A stretch of 64,000 nt of DNA, taken from Eurosta solidaginis (Eukaryota > Arthropoda > Insecta > Diptera > Tephritidae). Below, piece by piece: positions 39,567 to 50,289 of the stretch (the stretch's first letter is position 1; each line of letters opens with the position of its first letter). Position numbers and translations under genes: made by a program. The notes under the pieces were generated by a model. The model worked only from the letters and a program-made list of their open reading frames with translations, did not search any database and was not told the origin of the DNA. The stretch spans positions 82,669,675 through 82,733,674 of the forward strand of contig NC_090322.1 of the NCBI RefSeq assembly GCF_040869045.1. The letters are read 5' to 3'.

Positions 39567-40267
39567 CCTATTCTCGATTTACGCGATAACAAAATTACGA
39601 AAATCCCGGATGAAATTTCGCTGTTAAATAATCTAATCAAACTTGATTTTACAAATAAGTCAATAACTAATCTACCATTGTCTTTAACCTCCTTGGCACA
39701 TTTAGTTAACTTACAAATCGACGGCAATCCGATTAAATCCATACTACGCGTATTCAATGAACATTAAGTGAACATGCGTGTGCCTGTATCGAAAAACAAC
39801 AACATCTTTATCAAAGTGATACAAATTCTCTTTAATCGATATCATCGGCAATTTCATTTATACCAAATAGTTCATATAACATGATGGCAGATAGTTTGAA
39901 CAGCCCACGTCGTCCAACTGACGACTGTAATGAGAATGCAATATTTCCCGATAAATACAAAATGAGAAATACACAAACACTTAATGTGACAATGCAATAT
40001 CTTTCACCAATTCTTTATGAAGTATTCCAAACGGAATCAGAGGAGCATATTAGTTTCATACGTTAATTTATCTAAAAATCTTCTCGAAACATTGCCTGAA
40101 TCGCTTCAATTTTTCAAAAGCTATACTAAACTTGATATGCTGAGTACGTTACGGGAGTTGAACATATGCAATAATCTTTTTGATCACATACAAAGCTGTC
40201 TTTATAAAACAAAATTCTTGAAATCCTATTAACTAGTGATAATTGTGTCAATCATATAGATACTTAA
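39567..40267 (+). pseudogene. Leucine-rich-repeat gene fragment (LRRC40 / f-cup-like), broken
   Basis: Three blocks in different frames read as consecutive parts of one cellular LRR protein. Block 1 (39567-39767) has repeats of the form LxxLxLxxNxIxxLP, including DNKITKIPDEIS and LVNLQIDGNPIKSI. Block 2 (39761-40066) reads through a stop at 39833 into a linker with FPDKYKMRNTQTLNV. Block 3 (40017-40232, then another frame to 40267) has VNLSKNLLETLPESL, then LSTLRELNICNNL. The order LRR, then FPDKY-type linker, then LRR matches my memory of LRRC40, in Drosophila f-cup; this rests on recall. At least two frameshifts and two stops, and about 25 residues apparently missing near 40130, make it non-functional. 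It lies wholly between the LTRs, so it moved with the element. Confidence 0.72.
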
Positions 40268-41490
40268 TATATATATATATGTTTGACATTATGAATTTTG
40301 GTCTACGACCACATTTATTTTTTAATTGACACTAATAATCTACTTAACAAGTCATATAACGTACAATTTATTTTTGAAAATTATACTTTTTTAGAATTTA
40401 AAAATATCAAAATAAATATAACACATAAATTAGTAGTATCAGTATAATGATATTACCATTTAGAGAACTGTATTGTTCAAAATTTTTGCATTTTTCGACA
40501 ACTAATACTCATATTTTATTTAAAAAGTTTGTTTCTTCAATCTTTTGTTACATTATGAAATGTAAATTTAATCTAAACAAAATGATTCCATTTAGAATAC
40601 TAATGTTACATTGCTTAAAAATTTATATTAATTGATTTAAAACAATAGTAAATTTATTATTTATATTAATTATACGTGCTTCTTCTCCAGTTTATATTCA
40701 AGAATATTTATCATCTACACATATTCAATATTTTACAACAACAGACATACGAACTCCGCAATGCAAATTAATTCATATTCAATTCGAAAATAATACAATA
40801 CACTACAAAAAAAAAGAAATAACTTTGATTTTTAAAAATCAAACAAATTTCTACAATTTAAAAAAATCTCTTAAAGATTTTTTAAAATAAATATTAATGA
40901 AATATTTTCCAAAATATCAATATTTCACATTGAAATGTAATTCATATTAAAAACTCAATTTATACTCATTAACATAACATGAATCAATGACAATTTCACC
41001 CTCAAACAATTAAAGGAATCAACTTTTCATTCCTTATCAACAACTTGGACATACATTATGCAGAGTACAATTATATATTGAACATATATTCTGCATAATA
41101 CAAGTTTTTAATTTTTGAGTAATGGTGCACACAAAGTTGCCATCTACTATAATTCAACCTCATTCTAGGTTCTTCAAAAACATAATTATAATTGACATTA
41201 TTTAACAAATAGTTATTAAGTGATTTTTAATCTCAACAACATAACAATAATACAACCAGATATTAATATACATAAAATATTAATGCAATAAGTAAACATA
41301 ACAACAACTTAAAATAAGTTATTAAGTACATCGAATCATCAAAAGATTGAGTATTTACATCAATACCAATATAAACTTTTTACAAAATTAACACAAAATT
41401 CAAATGTTTTTCAAACTACAATACAAAATTCTTACAGTAATCAATATACACTATAAATTAACATTTAAAACATAAATTTTTCGTTTCACT
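40268..41490 (+). other. AT-rich interior of the LRR-carrying element
   Basis: About 1.2 kb of very AT-rich DNA between the LRR fragment and the polypurine run. It contains a perfect 20-bp palindrome at 40824-40843 and a 9-bp inverted repeat around 40860-40884. An ATG-less open frame covers 40636-40890 and is listed separately. The 62-codon frame at 40447-40635 is low-complexity and I recognise nothing in it. The stretch may combine the captured gene's 3' untranslated region with element backbone. Confidence 0.55.
40636..40890 (+). other. Unassigned 84-codon open frame without ATG
   Basis: Open from just after a TGA at 40633 to TAA at 40888-40890. It begins with a hydrophobic stretch (IVNLLFILII) and continues as a polar segment including SSPVYIQEYLSS and DIRTPQCKLIHIQF. 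This is long for DNA this AT-rich. I do not recognise a family. It could be a decayed piece of the parent element's coding region, a further captured fragment, or chance. Confidence 0.25.
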
Positions 41491-41504
41491 GGAGGGGGAG
41501 TATA
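41491..41504 (+). promoter_or_regulatory. Candidate polypurine tract before the 3' LTR
   Basis: 'ggagggggag' followed by 'tata' directly before the 3' LTR. It is the only strong purine run in an otherwise AT-rich interior, and the position is that of the plus-strand primer of an LTR retroelement. Confidence 0.7.
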
Positions 41505-41684
41505 TGTAGGGTTATCTACTTATAATAAATATACCTTGTTAAATTTAAAAGTTTATTATTTTAAGATTGTTTATGGTTAATTATCAAAAATTTTAAATAT
41601 TTTCAGTCATCAAAAATATATTTTAAAGTAAATAAAGTTTAAATAAATTATCAAAAGTTATATAGAAAATTATAATTTTCTATA
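41505..41684 (+). repeat. 3' LTR of the LRR-carrying element
   Basis: 180 bp from 'tgtagggttatctac' to 'tataattttctata'. It is nearly identical to the 5' LTR and is followed at once by the target duplication ATAAC (41685-41689), then the rest of the interrupted monomer. Confidence 0.88.
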
Positions 41685-44532
41685 ATAACTATATCAAAAA
41701 TTATTGTTCTGAAGCCAACAACTGCTGAGTGATCTACCCTAATTTGTTAAACGAAACGACTTAAGTATTCTAACCATGCTTAACCTTTAGGCCGGTAAGT
41801 TTATTTAGAAAAACGCAATATGTAAGCTAACGAGGAAGGAGCCGTCGAGTAAACAAAACAAAATGGTTAAAAAAATTCGAACGCGGTATTTATCTGATTT
41901 AACTCTAGAATTAAAGGATATAGAACTAGAAACAACGTTTGAAACCCTTTAAAAACTTTAAATAACTATATCAAAAATTATTGTTCTGAAGCCAACAACT
42001 GCTGAGTGATCTACTCAAATTTGTTGAACGAAACGACTTAAGTATTCTAACCATGCTTAACCTTTAGGCCGGTAAGTTTATTTAGAAAAATGCAATATGT
42101 AGGCTACACGGGAATGGAGCAGTCGAATAACCCAAACGAATGGGTTAAAAAAATTCGTACGCAGTTTTTATCATATTTAGCTCTAAAATTAAAGGTATAG
42201 AACGCGAAACAACGTTTGAAACCCTTTAAAAAGTTTTAATAACTATATCAAAATTATTGTTCTGAAGCTAACTACTGCTGCGACGTATGCGGTATTATCA
42301 GTTTTAACTCTAGAATTGAAGGACATAGAACGAGAAACAACGTTTGAAACCCTTTCAATACTTTTAATAACTATAACAAAAAATATTGTTCTGAAGCCAA
42401 CAACTGCTGAGTGATCTACTCAGATTTGTTGAGCAAAACGACTTAAGTATTCTAACCATGCTTAACCTTTAGGCCGGTAAGTATATTTAGAAAAACGCAA
42501 TATGTAAGCTAACGAGGAAGGAGCGGTCGAGTAACCCAAACGAATGGGTTAAAAAAATTCGTACGCAGTTTTTATCATATTTAGCTCTAATATTAAAGGA
42601 TATAGAACGAGAAACAACGTATGAAACCCTTTAAAAACTTTTAATAACTATATCAATAATTATTGTTCTGAAGCTAACAACTGCTGAGTGATCTAAGGAA
42701 GGAGCGGTCGAGTAACCCAAACGAATGGCTTAAAAAATTCGTACGCAGTTTTTATCATATTTAGCTCTCATATTAAAGGATATAGAACGAGAAACAACGT
42801 TTGAAACCCTTTAAAAACTTTTAATAACTATACAAAAATTATTGTTCTGAAGTCAACAACTGCTGAGTGATCTACTCAAATTCGTTGAAGGAAACGACTT
42901 AAGTATTCTAACCATGCTTAACCTTTAGGCCGGTAAGTTTATTTAGAAAAACGCAATATGTAAGCTAACGAGGAAGGAGCCGTCGAGTAAAGAAAACAAA
43001 ATGGTTAAAAAAATTCGTACGCGGTATTCATCAGATTTAACTCTAGAACTAAAGTATATAGGACGAGAAACAACGTTTGAAACCCTTTAAAAACTTTTAA
43101 TAATTATAACAAAAATTATTGTTCTGAAGCCAACAACTGCTTAGTGATCTACTCAAATTTGTTGAACGAAACGACTTAAGTATTCTAACCATGCTTAACC
43201 TTTAGGCCGGTAAGTTTATTTAGAAAAACGCAATATGTAAGCTAACGAGGAAGGAGCCGTCGAGTAAAGAAAACAAAATGGTTAAACAAATTCGTACGCG
43301 GTACTTATCAGATTTAACTCTAGAACTAAAGTATATAGAACGAGAAACAACGTTTGAAACCCTTTAAAAACTTTTAATAACTATATCAAAAATTATTGTT
43401 CTGAAGCCAACAACTGCTGAGTGATCTACTCAAATTTGTTAAACGAAACGACTTAAGTATTCTAACCATGCTTAACCTTTAGGCCGGTAAGTTTATTTAG
43501 AAAAACGCAATATGTAGGCTACACGGGAATGGAGCGGTCGATTAACCCAAACGAATGGGTTAAAAAAATTCGTACGCAGTTTTTATCATATTTAGCTCTC
43601 ATATTAAAGGATATATAACGAGAAACATCGTTTGAAACCATTTAAAAACTTTTAATAACTATATCAAAAATTATTGTTCTGAAGCCAACAACTGCTGAGT
43701 GATCTACTCTAATTTGTTAAACGAAACGACTTAAGTATTCTAACCATGCTTAACCTTTAGGCCGGTAAATTTATTTAGAAAACCGCAATATGTCAGCTAA
43801 CGAGGAAGGAGCCGTCGAGTAAACAAAACAAAATGGTTAAAAAAATTCGTACGAGGTATTTATCAGATTTAACTCTAGAATTAAAGGATATTGAACGAGA
43901 AACAACGGTTGAAACCCTTTAAAAACTTTTAATAACTATCTCAAAAATTATTGTTCTGAAGCCAACAACTGCTGAGTGATCTACTCAAATTTGTTAAACG
44001 AAACGACTTAAGTATTCTAACCATGCTTAACCTTTAGGCCGGTAAGTTTATTTAGAAAAACGCAATATGTAGGCTACACGGGAATGGAGCGGTCGAGTAA
44101 CCCAAACGAATGGGTTAAAAAAATTCGTACGCAGTTTTTATCATATTTAGCTCTAAAATTAAAGGATATAGAACGCGAAACAACGTTTGAAACCCTTTAA
44201 AAAGTTTTAATAACTATATCAAAAATTATTGTTCTGAAGCTAACTACTGCTGCGACGTATGCGGTATTTATCAGTTTTAACTCTAGAATTGAAGGACATA
44301 GAACGAGAAACAACGTTTGAAACCCTTTCAAAGCTTTTAATAACTATAACAAAAATTATTGTTCTGAAGCCAACAACTGCTGAGTGATCTACTCAAATTT
44401 GTTAAACGAAATGACTTAAGTATTCTAACCATGCTTAACCTTTAGGCCGGTAAGTTTATTTAGAAAAACCCAATATGTAAGCTAACGAGGAAGGAGCCGT
44501 CGAGTTAACAAAACAAAATTGTTAAAAAAATT
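41685..44532 (+). repeat. Satellite array III
   Basis: The same ~277-bp satellite, same orientation. It includes the shortened 'gctgcgacgtatgcgg' monomers (42280, 44252), the 'ctaaggaaggagcgg' short monomer (42694) and B-type copies (42097, 43514, 44071). It ends at the AAATT target duplication (44528-44532) of the BEL/Pao element. No gene is seen. Confidence 0.95.
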
Positions 44533-45542
44533 TGTTCACGCCCTGGTTACCTGACTCAACGCCTCGAATTTGAGCTAGTCAGATGGATTAGTTCAGAGGG
44601 ATGTGCCCTTTTGCTGCAACTTCCACTGTATGTCGCCTTGAATCTAGCAATCTGGTTTGAAATGAAACACTGTCAAATCCGTGGTTTGCGATCGGTGATC
44701 GTAGATTTATTAAAAAGTTGATAACCTGCTCGCTATTTGAGGTATAGGAAAGGTTCTCGCCAATGTTAATCTTCACCCAATTGTAAGTTTATGCTTTCTG
44801 AGATTCACCGTTCATAGAATAATGATACATTGATGAGCGTATCGACAGGTATACGCAATTATCGCCTTTATAATGTGGTACAAAAAATAAAAATGATTGG
44901 GCGAACAAGTCTCGATGGTAGGTTGGTTCTCAGTAGTTACAGCGCGAATATAATAGCACGGTGGCACCAATCATGGATAGCGTACAAAACTTGATGATTA
45001 TCGCGAACTTCGTTTATCAAAAACGCACAAGATGATGCTGGTTCTCGTACAATCACTGGAAAAATGATTTTTTGGTGGTATACGACCTGTAGAACTGCTT
45101 GAAGGTTCTGCGGAGTTTTGTTAGCCGAATTTAAATATGAGAATACGACAATTTCGCGAATTGTATGAATTTGTACAAAAATTCGGTAGCCAAAAAGAAA
45201 AAACGATGGTGGTGATTATTTGCCAAAATTCTCAGTAATCAAAAGGTGGTAGTTTTCTGACAGGTGGCGATCATGCCAGATCGCCATCCTGTACTTGCGG
45301 CGAATTCGGATTGGTGTATTTTGCGCGGTGGAGGCTGCCACACGGCCATGAGGATTCCCAATAGGGAATTTAACGTTAAGTTATACTAGGATATAATTCA
45401 AGGTAATATATAATTCCATATTTATACAATACAATTCCATGTAATAATAATATGTAATACAATATGGGTTAGTTATAAATTCATGGGTAAACATAAGTAC
45501 AATGGGGAAATGGTACGTGTGACAGCATATGCCGCGCAGACA
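44533..45542 (-). repeat. BEL/Pao 3' LTR
   Basis: 1010 bp. In element orientation it starts TGT and ends ACA. On the minus strand a TATAAA (44867-44872) and an AATAAA (44706-44711) are candidate promoter and polyadenylation signals. The 62-codon minus frame at 44588-44776 is just LTR sequence and recurs in the other LTR. Confidence 0.93.
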
Positions 45543-45562
45543 TCCTGTCCCGCCTAGGCGTA
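45543..45562 (-). promoter_or_regulatory. Candidate polypurine tract of BEL/Pao element
   Basis: Read on the minus strand, 'ggcgggacagga' lies directly upstream of the 3' LTR. It is purine-rich but interrupted by two cytosines, so it is a weak example; position is the main argument. Confidence 0.5.
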
Positions 45563-46129
45563 CTAAGCGCCTAACGTGTGTCTTAGCTCTAGGAGAGCTC
45601 GTTGGGCTTCCTCGATGAGGAGCTTCCCGATTTTGCCTTTATATGTGGCGGTGCATCGGATGGTGCGATCTGATACGGATGCGGTGCCGGACACTCCTGC
45701 TGCAGTTGGGTACTGGTATGTTTCGGCAGTGCTGCGATTTGGTGGTTCGCGGCGGCGCGACTGCCGACGGTGGCGCACCGGTTGTGATGCTGCATGCTGG
45801 GGTTGGCGACTCACGGTGTCGCGGTGCAAGAGTGTATGGTGAGGGAGCCCACAGACGTGACAGCGCTCGCGGGAGGTACATACACGTGTGTGGTGTGACA
45901 AAGCCAAGCAATTAGTGTAATATTTATGCGCCCTGGCAATCACGGCGCGTTGTTGTGGTGACATGGCCGTAAACAATGGACACGTCGATAACGCATGATG
46001 TCGCATACACAGACGGCAGCGTCGATAATCGGACACGGCGTCGTCAGTTCGTGATGGAGTCGCTGGCACTGTCACTTGGGATGCCAAGGAGCGACGCGGT
46101 GTAGGAACCGGGGCACGTTGACGATTCAT
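45563..46129 (-). CDS. Small zinc-knuckle protein encoded downstream of integrase
   Basis: An intact 188-codon frame between the integrase ORF and the 3' LTR, in a different frame from integrase and separated from it by about 125 bp. An N-terminal basic, proline-rich part is followed by a cysteine/histidine cluster: CRLCMRHHALSTC, then CLALSHHTRVC, then CHVCGLPHHTLLH. The tail is rich in arginine and glutamine. The spacing resembles the CCHC knuckles near the end of BEL/Pao Gag proteins, and the MSPQQRAVIARAHKY stretch resembles the linker there. It is therefore probably a second Gag-type nucleic-acid-binding module. The leading cysteine of the second knuckle seems to be tyrosine or threonine. 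BEL/Pao elements normally end with integrase, so an extra 3' ORF is unusual. Its expression mechanism is unknown. Confidence 0.65.
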   Translation of the reverse strand: MNRQRAPVPTPRRSLASQVTVPATPSRTDDAVSDYRRCRLCMRHHALSTCPLFTAMSPQQRAVIARAHKYYTNCLALSHHTRVCTSRERCHVCGLPHHTLLHRDTVSRQPQHAASQPVRHRRQSRRREPPNRSTAETYQYPTAAGVSGTASVSDRTIRCTATYKGKIGKLLIEEAQRALLELRHTLGA

Positions 46130-46254
46130 CTGTTGAAAGAAAGCATGTAGATGTATGTTAGCTTTAGGCCTGAGAAGACGCGTCGAGTTAAGGACTGCCT
46201 GTGAGAGACTCGGGATGATTCAGTTGGGTTCTGAACTAGTGTCGATGGGTAAGC

Positions 46255-47658
46255 TTAGTTGACTGTAGTTGGTTCGGGAGATGATAGGGAACCATGCGGG
46301 GCTGAATCAAGTTCCGCTGGTGGCAGGAAACACAATTTTGTGATTGGCCTGGTGAGCACACCGTTTTGCGTGTGTACGTCGACTACTCGGATATGGCCGT
46401 CTCTTCCTAAATGGGTGTCTTCCAAGCGTCCTAGGCGCCATTCGGTACGGGGTAGGTTTTCTTCTTTAATGACGACTAGATCGCCGATTTTAGGGTAAGT
46501 TTGAGCGGTTTGCCATCGATAACGCTTATGTAACTCCATGAGATAGTTATTCTTCCAGCGTTTGCTGAATTGGTGATGTAAAACTTTCAACCGGTCCCAA
46601 CGGTTGATCATAGAGAGGTGTTCATAGTTCGGCTCGGGGATGGCGAGGAGGGGTGCGCCTCGGAGAAAGTGGCCAGGAGTGGGGGCGGTGAGATCCGCTG
46701 GGTCCTGGGAAAGCGGGGAGATAGGGCGAGAATTGAGAAGGGCCCCGATACGAATTAATAGAGTTGAGAATTCTTCAAAGGTGAAGCTGTGTGTTCCGGC
46801 AACCTTTTTAAAATGGGTTTTAAAGCTTTTGACGGCAGATTCCCATAATCCGCCCATGTGGGGTGCGCCGGGGGGTATAAGTTTCCAATCGATGCCTTGT
46901 GGGGCGTACTTTTGGACAATATCGGTCGAGACTTCGTTGAGGAAGGTGATGAACTCTACTTCGGTAGCTCGCTTAGCACCAATGAATGTTGTGCCGTTGT
47001 CGCTCATCATTTGCTTCGGGTACCCTCGACGCCCTAAAAACCGGGCGAAGGCAGCGAGAAAAGCCTTACTAGTGAGATCCGAACACGGTTCCAGGTGGAT
47101 CGCCTTGGTAGTGAAGCAAACGAAAACGGCCACATAACCTTTTACGAGGGTTGGAGATCGGAGCATCGAAGCTTTGATTTGAAACGGGCTGGCGAAGTCT
47201 ACGCCAGTAGTGGTGAAGGGGAGCGCGAAAGTGCATTGTTGGGGGGGTAAAGCTGCCATTATTTGGGATTGCGTTTGTCGCTTATGAATGGTGCAGACCT
47301 TACATTGGAAAATACATTTTTTCAGCTGAGGTTTGAGTCGTGGGGTATAGAATTCCTGCCTCATAGCTTGTTGCAGGAGGCGGTCTTCCACATGGAGGAA
47401 GCTCTCATGCAGAAGCCTTATATAAAGGGTAGTAAATCTAGCCTTTTCGAGGAGAATGATGGGATGACACTCATTGTAGGTCATGTCGGCGTTTACTAAT
47501 CTTCCGTTGGCACGGAGAATCCCGTTTGTATCCAGGAAGGGGTCAAGTGCCAGTAGGGGACTTCGCTTTCCGATTGGTTTTGAATTTTCGAGGGAAGCTC
47601 TTTCTGAAGCGAAGAATCTCGACTGAGTCAAGCTTAGCAGAGGGTTTTTCGCGCGCAT
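46255..47658 (-). CDS. BEL/Pao Pol: integrase with DUF5641-like C-terminus
   Basis: 467 codons. A zinc-binding HHCC domain uses H84/H89 and C119/C122 ([10 protein letters not shown], then IFQCKVC). The catalytic core has all three acidic residues: D154 in GVDFASPF, D220 in SDNGTTF and E273 in [10 protein letters not shown]. The C-terminal part (about 360-450), with [16 protein letters not shown] and a basic strand-rich region, looks like the DUF5641 tail typical of BEL/Pao. Integrase would insert the DNA copy into the genome, giving the 5-bp target duplication seen here. The frame is offset from the upstream RT/RNase H frame by a small shift near 47655, so it is not continuous with the rest of Pol. 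The frame itself is intact. Confidence 0.9.
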   Translation of the reverse strand: MRAKNPLLSLTQSRFFASERASLENSKPIGKRSPLLALDPFLDTNGILRANGRLVNADMTYNECHPIILLEKARFTTLYIRLLHESFLHVEDRLLQQAMRQEFYTPRLKPQLKKCIFQCKVCTIHKRQTQSQIMAALPPQQCTFALPFTTTGVDFASPFQIKASMLRSPTLVKGYVAVFVCFTTKAIHLEPCSDLTSKAFLAAFARFLGRRGYPKQMMSDNGTTFIGAKRATEVEFITFLNEVSTDIVQKYAPQGIDWKLIPPGAPHMGGLWESAVKSFKTHFKKVAGTHSFTFEEFSTLLIRIGALLNSRPISPLSQDPADLTAPTPGHFLRGAPLLAIPEPNYEHLSMINRWDRLKVLHHQFSKRWKNNYLMELHKRYRWQTAQTYPKIGDLVVIKEENLPRTEWRLGRLEDTHLGRDGHIRVVDVHTQNGVLTRPITKLCFLPPAELDSAPHGSLSSPEPTTVN

Positions 47659-49088
47659 GACGTCGCGTAAGAGAGGGCGGGATCGTTAGGGGTACGATTG
47701 CCTCCTACAGCATTTCTCAGCCGAGTTACAAACTTCAACATGTACGCTGTTAGGCGTAGGGCGCGGGGATAGGAGGAGAACCGTTCCAAGAAGTCTTCTG
47801 ACTGTTCCGCTGCATGCAGTGATTCGACTCGGCGAAGTTGGGGGGGTACAATATTTCTGGCGGTTGGTGTTGGCCAGTCCTCGGGGGGTCGGGAAAGCCA
47901 CTCTGGGCCATTCCACCATAGTGATGAGTTAGCTAGCTCGAGTGGGGTGCATCCTCTGGTGCCCATATCTGCAGGATTATCCTTGCTGCGTACATGACGC
48001 CAAGTGGCATTGCCGATGAGGTCGATGATCTGCGCAATTCGATTGGAGACATAGGTTTTCCAGGAATGAGGTGGTTTCTCAAGCCAGGCTAGAACGATTT
48101 CGGAGTCAGACCACATGGTTAATTTTCGCTGATTGAGGCCGTGATGGGATTGGACAACTGCGACTAACTTGGCTAACAAGACCGCGCCGCATAACTCTAG
48201 TCGTGGCAAACTTATGCTTTTTAGGGGGGCCATTTTCCCTTTAGAGACTAAAAGGTGAGAGAAGACTTGAGTTCCTACGGTGGTTCTTACGTAAAGTGTC
48301 GCGCAATAAGCCTTTTCCGAGGCGTGGCAGAAGCCATGGAGCTCAACTGGTTTATCTGGGTTGTAGTTTATCCAGCGTGGTATTTGAATCTCCGAGATCG
48401 TTGGGAGATTTTCGGCGAACTGCGCCCAGTTGATGAGACGGACGGGCTTCACTGGCTCATCCCAGGCAGTCCCATCTAGCCATAGCTCTTGCATCAAGAT
48501 ATTTGCTTGGATCATTATGGGCGTCAGCCACCCTGCGGGATCGAAAAGTTTCGCAATGGAGGAGAGGATTTGCCGCTTCGTGGCTGCAGTGGATGCCGGA
48601 TTTGAGTCGACAGTATACGAGAATGTATCCGTTAGGGCATTCCACTGGATGCCCAGGGTCTTGGCTGTGCTAGTCTTTTCGAACTCGAGAAAGTTTGTTT
48701 CCAGCAGATCAGTTTTCGATATTTTTTGGAGGATGTTGGGATGGTTTGCCGTGATCTTTTTTAGGGGAAAGCCGGCTGAAATGAGAGCGTCTATAATCTC
48801 TGTTAGGGATTGCTCGGCTGATTGAAGATCATGACTGCCAGATAAAATATCGTCAACATACGTCTCGGATTTTAGTATTGGGGCTGCGCGTGGATGGGAA
48901 TCGGCTATGTCTTTCGCCAGCTCGTGTAGAGTGCGAATAGCCAGGAAAGGCGCGCAGTTAACCCCGAAGGTGACCGTTTTTAACTTGTAGTCCTTTATTG
49001 GACTGTGTTCGGGGGTTCGGAATATTATCCGTTGGTAGTCTCGGTCATCGGGGTGCAAGAGAATTTGGCGGTACATTTTCTCGACGTC
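47634..49088 (-). CDS. BEL/Pao Pol: reverse transcriptase core and RNase H
   Basis: 480 codons from the internal ATG at 49076. The same frame is open slightly upstream and includes the motif A aspartate codon at 49086-49088. RT motifs visible are [11 protein letters not shown] just after motif [11 protein letters not shown] and the catalytic YVDD box at residues 73-76. The RNase H region follows: [11 protein letters not shown] near residue 250, E294 in LPRLELCGA and D324 in [13 protein letters not shown]. In this family the first RNase H acidic residue normally sits in a 'DAS' motif; here residue 251 is histidine, which should disable the enzyme. The frame ends about 25 bp after overlapping the integrase frame. 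It is separated from the upstream protease/RT frame by an indel. Confidence 0.88.
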   Translation of the reverse strand, partial: DVEKMYRQILLHPDDRDYQRIIFRTPEHSPIKDYKLKTVTFGVNCAPFLAIRTLHELAKDIADSHPRAAPILKSETYVDDILSGSHDLQSAEQSLTEIIDALISAGFPLKKITANHPNILQKISKTDLLETNFLEFEKTSTAKTLGIQWNALTDTFSYTVDSNPASTAATKRQILSSIAKLFDPAGWLTPIMIQANILMQELWLDGTAWDEPVKPVRLINWAQFAENLPTISEIQIPRWINYNPDKPVELHGFCHASEKAYCATLYVRTTVGTQVFSHLLVSKGKMAPLKSISLPRLELCGAVLLAKLVAVVQSHHGLNQRKLTMWSDSEIVLAWLEKPPHSWKTYVSNRIAQIIDLIGNATWRHVRSKDNPADMGTRGCTPLELANSSLWWNGPEWLSRPPEDWPTPTARNIVPPQLRRVESLHAAEQSEDFLERFSSYPRALRLTAYMLKFVTRLRNAVGGNRTPNDPALSYATSCARKTLC

Positions 49089-50211
49089 GCCATTTCAGCA
49101 ACATAAGTCGGAGATCGGGTTGGAGGGTTGGTCCGGTACATAAAACATCGTTGAGGGAGTGACCGGAACCCGACTTTTTGGAGGCGTTGAACACAACTCT
49201 GACTTTTGTTGTCTTTTTGTCTGGCCTTACGACTGCATGGTGAGGGAGATAGAATGAGCAGTATTTACCCAGGGATTCTATTTCATTGGGACTACATTCT
49301 TCCATGTGGCCTAGGGACAGATATTCTTCGAGTACCTGGTCGTACTGCTGCTTGAGATCGCCCTTTTTTGAGAGGGAACGTTCCATGCCGTGGAACTGTC
49401 GTAGGGCTGCAGTACGGGATTGACCTAGGTCGATATCGTTCGGGAATGTTGGTTTAAAGGGGAGCCGAACCATATATCGACCGTCATCCATGCGAGTGGT
49501 TGTGCTTTGATAAAAGTCTTCGCACATTTTATCTTCTGGGGTTTCCACTCGCGTTCTGGGTATTTCTTCGATTTCCCAGAATTGCCTTAGCTGTTCATTC
49601 AGCTGGACATTCGTCACTTCCCACGCTTGAGAGGAGTGTGATCCGACCTTTTCGGGGGTTTGGCCACTTATTATCCAGCCAAATATCGTGTTTTGTGCTA
49701 GCAGTGTGGGCGAGATCTTTTCTATGCCATTTAGCATTATTTGTGGAATAAGATCACTGCCTAATACCAGATCAATTTGGGAGGGGTTTTGAGTGTTCTG
49801 GTCTGCTAGCTTGAGATGGGACCATTTACGCATTTGGTCGTTATTTAGCCGGAGTGTTGGGAGTTGCCTAGTGAGCCGAGGTAACACTATTGCCTGTGCC
49901 TTTATTTTCACCTTGTGATCATTTGAGGCTAGGGTCAGTGAGCATAGCTTGTTGGAGGTTTGTACTACTCCGCCTCCCAATCCCGAAATTTCAAATAGGG
50001 AGTGGGTATATGGGAGGCCTAGCTTGATTTGAGCTTTCGACGAGATGAAGCTACGCTCTGACCCTTGATCCACTAAGGCTCTGAGCCTGAAGCAGTCCCC
50101 TCGGTGTTCTATGGACACTATCGCTGTGGGGAGAATGATCTTGCTATCATTTTCCGCATGCAAAGATTGGGCGGGCAGCGTTTGAGGTGGTTGGAAGTTC
50201 CTCGTTGGAGT
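49045..50211 (-). CDS. BEL/Pao Pol: aspartic protease and RT N-terminal part
   Basis: 372 codons from 50163, with the frame open back to the TAG at 50212-50214. The protease active site is [10 protein letters not shown] (aspartate 32), in the DUF1758 style of BEL/Pao, instead of the DTG/DSG of vertebrate retroviruses. The C-terminal third is the RT fingers region, with [24 protein letters not shown] and [10 protein letters not shown]. The frame fails just before motif A: after MLLKW it runs out of frame into a stop, and several residues usual in the family appear to be missing. The upstream Gag frame is in the same register, so only one TAG separates protease from Gag. Confidence 0.88.
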   Translation of the reverse strand, partial: TPTRNFQPPQTLPAQSLHAENDSKIILPTAIVSIEHRGDCFRLRALVDQGSERSFISSKAQIKLGLPYTHSLFEISGLGGGVVQTSNKLCSLTLASNDHKVKIKAQAIVLPRLTRQLPTLRLNNDQMRKWSHLKLADQNTQNPSQIDLVLGSDLIPQIMLNGIEKISPTLLAQNTIFGWIISGQTPEKVGSHSSQAWEVTNVQLNEQLRQFWEIEEIPRTRVETPEDKMCEDFYQSTTTRMDDGRYMVRLPFKPTFPNDIDLGQSRTAALRQFHGMERSLSKKGDLKQQYDQVLEEYLSLGHMEECSPNEIESLGKYCSFYLPHHAVVRPDKKTTKVRVVFNASKKSGSGHSLNDVLCTGPTLQPDLRLMLLKWRRRENVPPNSLAPR

Positions 50212-50289
50212 CTAGGCTGGTAACGTCCTGACAGCGTTTGAGGTGGTGGGCACTTCCTCGTTGGGATCTGGGTTGGTAACATCCTGACT
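50178..50289 (-). repeat. 56-bp tandem duplication in Gag-protease linker
   Basis: 50178-50233 and 50234-50289 are two copies of one 56-bp unit, both starting 'gcgtttgaggtggt' and ending 'taac(g/a)tcctgac', with several substitutions between them. The copy nearer protease contains the in-frame TAG (50212-50214). The unit is not a multiple of three, yet the Gag and protease frames on either side are in register, so the duplication probably predates the stop. Confidence 0.85.

Larger units (their letters stand above)
39351..41684 (+). mobile_element. Short non-autonomous LTR element carrying an LRR gene fragment
   Basis: A 2334-bp element bounded by direct repeats of 179 bp (39351-39529) and 180 bp (41505-41684), differing at about five positions. 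It sits inside a monomer with a clean 5-bp target duplication ATAAC (39346-39350 and 41685-41689); removing the element and one copy restores the normal 'tttaaataactatatc'. A primer-binding-site candidate starts two bases after the left repeat, and a polypurine run lies just before the right repeat. These are the hallmarks of an LTR retrotransposon. There is no gag or pol, so it would need enzymes from another element. Its only recognisable coding content is a broken cellular LRR gene fragment. Near-identical LTRs suggest a recent insertion. The LTR ends (TG/TC...TATA) are non-canonical. Confidence 0.82.

Noticed and set aside
39515..39757. 80-codon minus-strand frame
   Set aside because: It is the antisense of the LRR fragment, whose plus-strand reading has recognisable repeats, and it overlaps the LTR.
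45576..45915. Several overlapping plus- and minus-strand frames opposite the small zinc-knuckle ORF
   Set aside because: They are shadows of 45563-46129 in GC-richer DNA and contain no family motifs.
46640..47137. 165-codon plus-strand frame
   Set aside because: It is antisense to the integrase core, which has all catalytic residues on the minus strand.
48430..48825. 131-codon plus-strand frame
   Set aside because: It is antisense to reverse transcriptase.
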